Below are positions 61,614 through 64,000 of a DNA stretch of 64,000 bases, piece after piece; position 1 is the first letter of the stretch, and the number at the start of each line of letters is the position of its first letter. Under the pieces are notes generated by a model. That model saw only the letters and a list, made by a program, of their open reading frames with translations. It was not told the DNA's origin and ran no database searches. The translations under genes were made by a program, and so were the position numbers. Source of the stretch: Eudoraea sp. (GTDB taxonomy: Bacteria > Bacteroidota > Bacteroidia > Flavobacteriales > Flavobacteriaceae); NCBI GenBank assembly GCA_024639765.1, contig JAHEHU010000002.1, forward strand, positions 1 to 64,000, given 5' to 3'.

Positions 61614-62198
61614 AGTATTAGGTTCAACCTCCAAAACGCAATATTATTCATTTAAGTATGGACTGGGAAATATTTTTTAAAAAGGGTGTGTAGATCATTA
61701 AAATAGGGGTTTTGAATGGAATTGAGAGAACTAATTGGTAAGTCTTCGTTTTTGATATGAAAAAAGAAATAACTCATGACTGTCGTGATCTTATTTACTT
61801 GTTTCTGTAATTGAGGAAGTTATGATCAGGTGAATCTTTTCAAAATAAATGGTTTCATTATATTAGAACCGGGGATGATTGAGGGTGCCAAAATCACCCT
61901 GGTACCATTTACACAAACTAAAACAAAGACTTAAGTTGTATCGCAAATCAAAAAAGATATTTTTAACCTCCAAAGATGGAGAAGGAATCTGTAAAAAGGG
62001 TCCTATTGATTTTTGCTGGCCAGCGCTGCCTTCTTTTAATAGAAAGTAAATAGTACGAATACTGGTTCCCAGAAAGGGATCCTAAGTGGATACGTTTTGT
62101 GGAAGTTTTAATAAAAAAATAGATTGGTTTATGGCGGTTCGCAATAGATTTCAGGAAAAATCACGAGAGAAGGAAGTATCAATTCATAGTTCCTACAA
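61614..62198. other. 585-bp intergenic stretch without a supported gene
   Basis: I see no convincing coding frame here. The only local structure noted is a small hairpin, AGGGTG (61882-61887) paired with CACCCT (61895-61900), without a T-tract. Very short frames near 61757 (a few codons) are not supported. It probably carries divergent promoters for the VWA lipoprotein and the nucleotidyltransferase genes. Confidence 0.5.
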
Positions 62199-62804
62199 AT
62201 GAATATTGCCGCGCTCATACTTGCCGCCGGTAGTTCTTCTCGTATGGGGGAGGCTAAACAACTGTTGCCTTGGTCAAAAACTACCTTATTGGGTAACGCA
62301 ATACAGGTTGCCAATAATTCTACTGTAGATAAGGTGTTCGTCGTTTTGGGTGCAGAAGCTGATAGGATTCAAAAAACACTGGGGCCACAAAGCCAGGAAG
62401 TTATTATTAATAAGAATTGGAAGGAGGGCCTTGGTTCCTCTATTAGTGCAGGTATTTCGGAAATAGAAAAGTCAAAAGATGTCTTCCATGCCATTCTCAT
62501 TCTGTTGGCAGATCAACCTTTTATAGATACCATCTATATAAATTCCTTGGTAGAACATTTCAAGGCAGAAGATGGGAAAATAATTGCTACTCAATACGGA
62601 CCTAACTTAGGGGTTCCGGCGATATTTGATAAAGCCTTATTTTCTGGGTTGCAAGCGCTGAAAGGGGATGAAGGGGCAAGTAAGTTGATAAAAAGTAATA
62701 GCGAGATTTGTTATGGTGTTGATCCTAAAAAAAAGACAACAGATTTGGATACCCCGGAGGACTATGCTATTTTCAAAGCAGTAAATTCAAAAAATAAGAC
62801 ATGA
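62199..62804 (+). CDS. MocA/MobA-like nucleotidyltransferase
   Basis: A 201-residue GT-A-like nucleotidyltransferase. The N-terminal signature AALILAAGSSSRMGEAKQLLPW (residues 4-25) binds the nucleotide; ILLADQPFIDTIYINSLV contains the metal-binding Asp, and the C-terminal DLDTPEDYAIF is typical. Such proteins attach CMP or GMP to molybdopterin cofactor (MocA, MobA) or act on related substrates. No other molybdenum cofactor gene is in the window. It overlaps the downstream amidohydrolase gene by 4 bp. Confidence 0.88.
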   Translation: MNIAALILAAGSSSRMGEAKQLLPWSKTTLLGNAIQVANNSTVDKVFVVLGAEADRIQKTLGPQSQEVIINKNWKEGLGSSISAGISEIEKSKDVFHAILILLADQPFIDTIYINSLVEHFKAEDGKIIATQYGPNLGVPAIFDKALFSGLQALKGDEGASKLIKSNSEICYGVDPKKKTTDLDTPEDYAIFKAVNSKNKT

Positions 62805-63898
62805 TAAGATCTTTTAAAACATTGCTTTTTATTCTTATGTTGGCTTCCTGTTCTTTTAATCAAAATGCTCAGGAAATGGGTTTTGAAGAATATGACCCTG
62901 CTTCAACCCTTGTAGTGCCGGGGGAAGAGATCACCAAAGCGAAGTTTCCTTTCATTGATGTGCATAGTCATCACTTCAGAATGGCCACACAAGATCTATC
63001 CGGTCTTATTAAAGATATGGATAAGATGAATATGGCCATCATGGTGAACCTGAGTGGTGGATCTGGAGATAATATTAAGAATATCCTTGCCAATATAAAC
63101 GAACATTATCCAAACAGGTTCGTAGTTTTCGCAAATGTTGATTTTGAAGGTGTGGGGAGTCCTGATTGGACTAAAAATGCTGTAAAACAACTAGAGATCG
63201 ATGTTGCCAGGGGAGCAAAAGGGCTAAAAATTTATAAAAGTCTGGGATTGAGATATAAAGATACAGACGGCAATAGACTGGCTATAGACGATGAGCGCCT
63301 TGATCCGATATGGGCCAAATGCGGGGAATTGAATATACCGGTTTTGATACATGCCGCCGATCCAAAGTCGTTCTGGGATCCTATGGATGCTAAAAATGAA
63401 CGATGGCTAGAGCTAAAGACGAGACCCAATAGAAAAAGAAGCGCTACAAACCCGGCACCATGGGAACAGATCATTGCAGAACAACATCATGTCTTTAAAA
63501 AACACCCAAATACTAAGTTTATCAATGCCCATATGGGGTGGTTTGCCAATAATCTGGGCAAATTAGGTGAATTAATGGAGGAAATGCCTAATATGTATGT
63601 GGGCATTGGAGCTATTATTGCTGAACTGGGCAGACAGCCAAGAAACGCACATGCTTTCTTTGTAAAATATCAGGATCGAATTCTTTTTGGAAAGGATAGC
63701 TGGCAACCAAATGAATTTCCAACCTACTTCCGGGTTCTGGAGAGCAATGATGAATATTTTCCCTATTATAAAAAATATCATGCCTTCTGGGCGATGTATG
63801 GGATGCATCTGCCAGATGAAGTGCTTCAAAAAGTGTACTATAAGAACGCCCTAAAATTAATTCCGTCCTTAGATACCGGCTTATTTCCGATTGATTAA
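62801..63898 (+). CDS. Amidohydrolase-family lipoprotein
   Basis: A 365-residue lipoprotein (LFILMLASCSFNQNA lipobox) of the amidohydrolase_2 superfamily. The metal site appears as DVHSHHFRM, with later His in VLIHAADP and FINAHMGWFA and the catalytic-type Asp in LFGKDSWQP. The fold is a TIM barrel with KGLKIYKSLG. Relatives cut C-C or C-N bonds of aromatic or heterocyclic acids, but the substrate cannot be assigned. Its start overlaps the stop of the preceding nucleotidyltransferase gene, so the two are coupled. Confidence 0.87.
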   Translation: MIRSFKTLLFILMLASCSFNQNAQEMGFEEYDPASTLVVPGEEITKAKFPFIDVHSHHFRMATQDLSGLIKDMDKMNMAIMVNLSGGSGDNIKNILANINEHYPNRFVVFANVDFEGVGSPDWTKNAVKQLEIDVARGAKGLKIYKSLGLRYKDTDGNRLAIDDERLDPIWAKCGELNIPVLIHAADPKSFWDPMDAKNERWLELKTRPNRKRSATNPAPWEQIIAEQHHVFKKHPNTKFINAHMGWFANNLGKLGELMEEMPNMYVGIGAIIAELGRQPRNAHAFFVKYQDRILFGKDSWQPNEFPTYFRVLESNDEYFPYYKKYHAFWAMYGMHLPDEVLQKVYYKNALKLIPSLDTGLFPID

Positions 63899-64000
63899 GT
63901 AGCCTACACTTACTTTAATAAAACGTTCCGACCTTTTGTGCCAACGAAAAGGGTTGTAAACCTTCTGTTTTTAAGGGATTTTGCAATAAATATTGAAAAA

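Noticed and set aside
61757-61810. 17-codon frame in the gap before the nucleotidyltransferase gene
   Set aside because: No repeated or conserved sequence, promoter or composition supports it.
1-64000. Possible tRNA, rRNA, CRISPR, insertion sequence or prophage
   Set aside because: No cloverleaf-like sequence with CCA, repeat-spacer series, transposase or integrase, or phage gene was seen. A tRNA hidden in a gap cannot be fully excluded without a dedicated scan.

Overview
The window looks like chromosome of a member of Bacteroidota, most likely a marine-type Flavobacteriaceae. The signs are the fused LpxC/FabZ protein, the T9SS regulator PorX, a short RpoD without region 1.1, bifunctional HisB and HisIE, lipoproteins with acidic residues after the lipidated Cys, and repeated TAnnTTTG -7 promoter boxes. 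No rRNA, tRNA, CRISPR, insertion sequence or prophage was seen.

Layout: 1-328 is the start of tsaE (minus strand). 450-2550 is an AT-rich accessory insert with a duplicated membrane protein and two small helix-turn-helix regulators. 2570-10146 holds porX, an HD-domain protein and a lipid A operon (lpxD, lpxC/fabZ, lpxA, efp, second lpxD), followed by sucD and fabG under their own promoters. 12021-14883 encodes a membrane von Willebrand protein and a prohibitin-like protein. 14896-22708 is a complete histidine operon (hisG D C B H A, a DinB-like gene, hisF, hisIE) preceded by a small His-rich leader peptide and a well-formed attenuator. 22742-26284 holds a DUF1853 gene and a VWA plus AAA+ ATPase pair. 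26363-36747 is mixed housekeeping: membrane proteins, a TruA-like enzyme, CorA, two tandem hydrolases, cysM/cysE, a nucleotidase and a thioesterase. 36749-38032 is a lipoprotein dipeptidase.

38161-47509 is the most interesting block: a six-gene same-strand unit made of a hybrid kinase-like phosphorelay protein, a single-domain response regulator, a membrane HEAT-repeat protein, a processive family 2 glycosyltransferase, an alkaline-phosphatase-superfamily membrane protein with C-terminal TPRs, and a TPR plus YaiO-type outer-membrane barrel. I infer a regulated synthase-dependent envelope or extracellular glycopolymer system for which I know no name. Two tandem, mutually homologous 32-33 residue peptides follow it, then rpoD on the other strand, separated by a perfectly palindromic two-way terminator.

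49028-63898 holds a DUF6155 protein, a hydroxyacid dehydrogenase, a DEAD/DEAH-type helicase, a glycosyltransferase, menB, a serine hydrolase, a run of four lipoproteins (FG-GAP/cytochrome-like, 3D-domain, amidase, M14 peptidase), a 55-residue membrane peptide, a VWA lipoprotein, a MocA-like nucleotidyltransferase and an amidohydrolase lipoprotein. All functions are assigned by reading motifs by eye; no database search was run.
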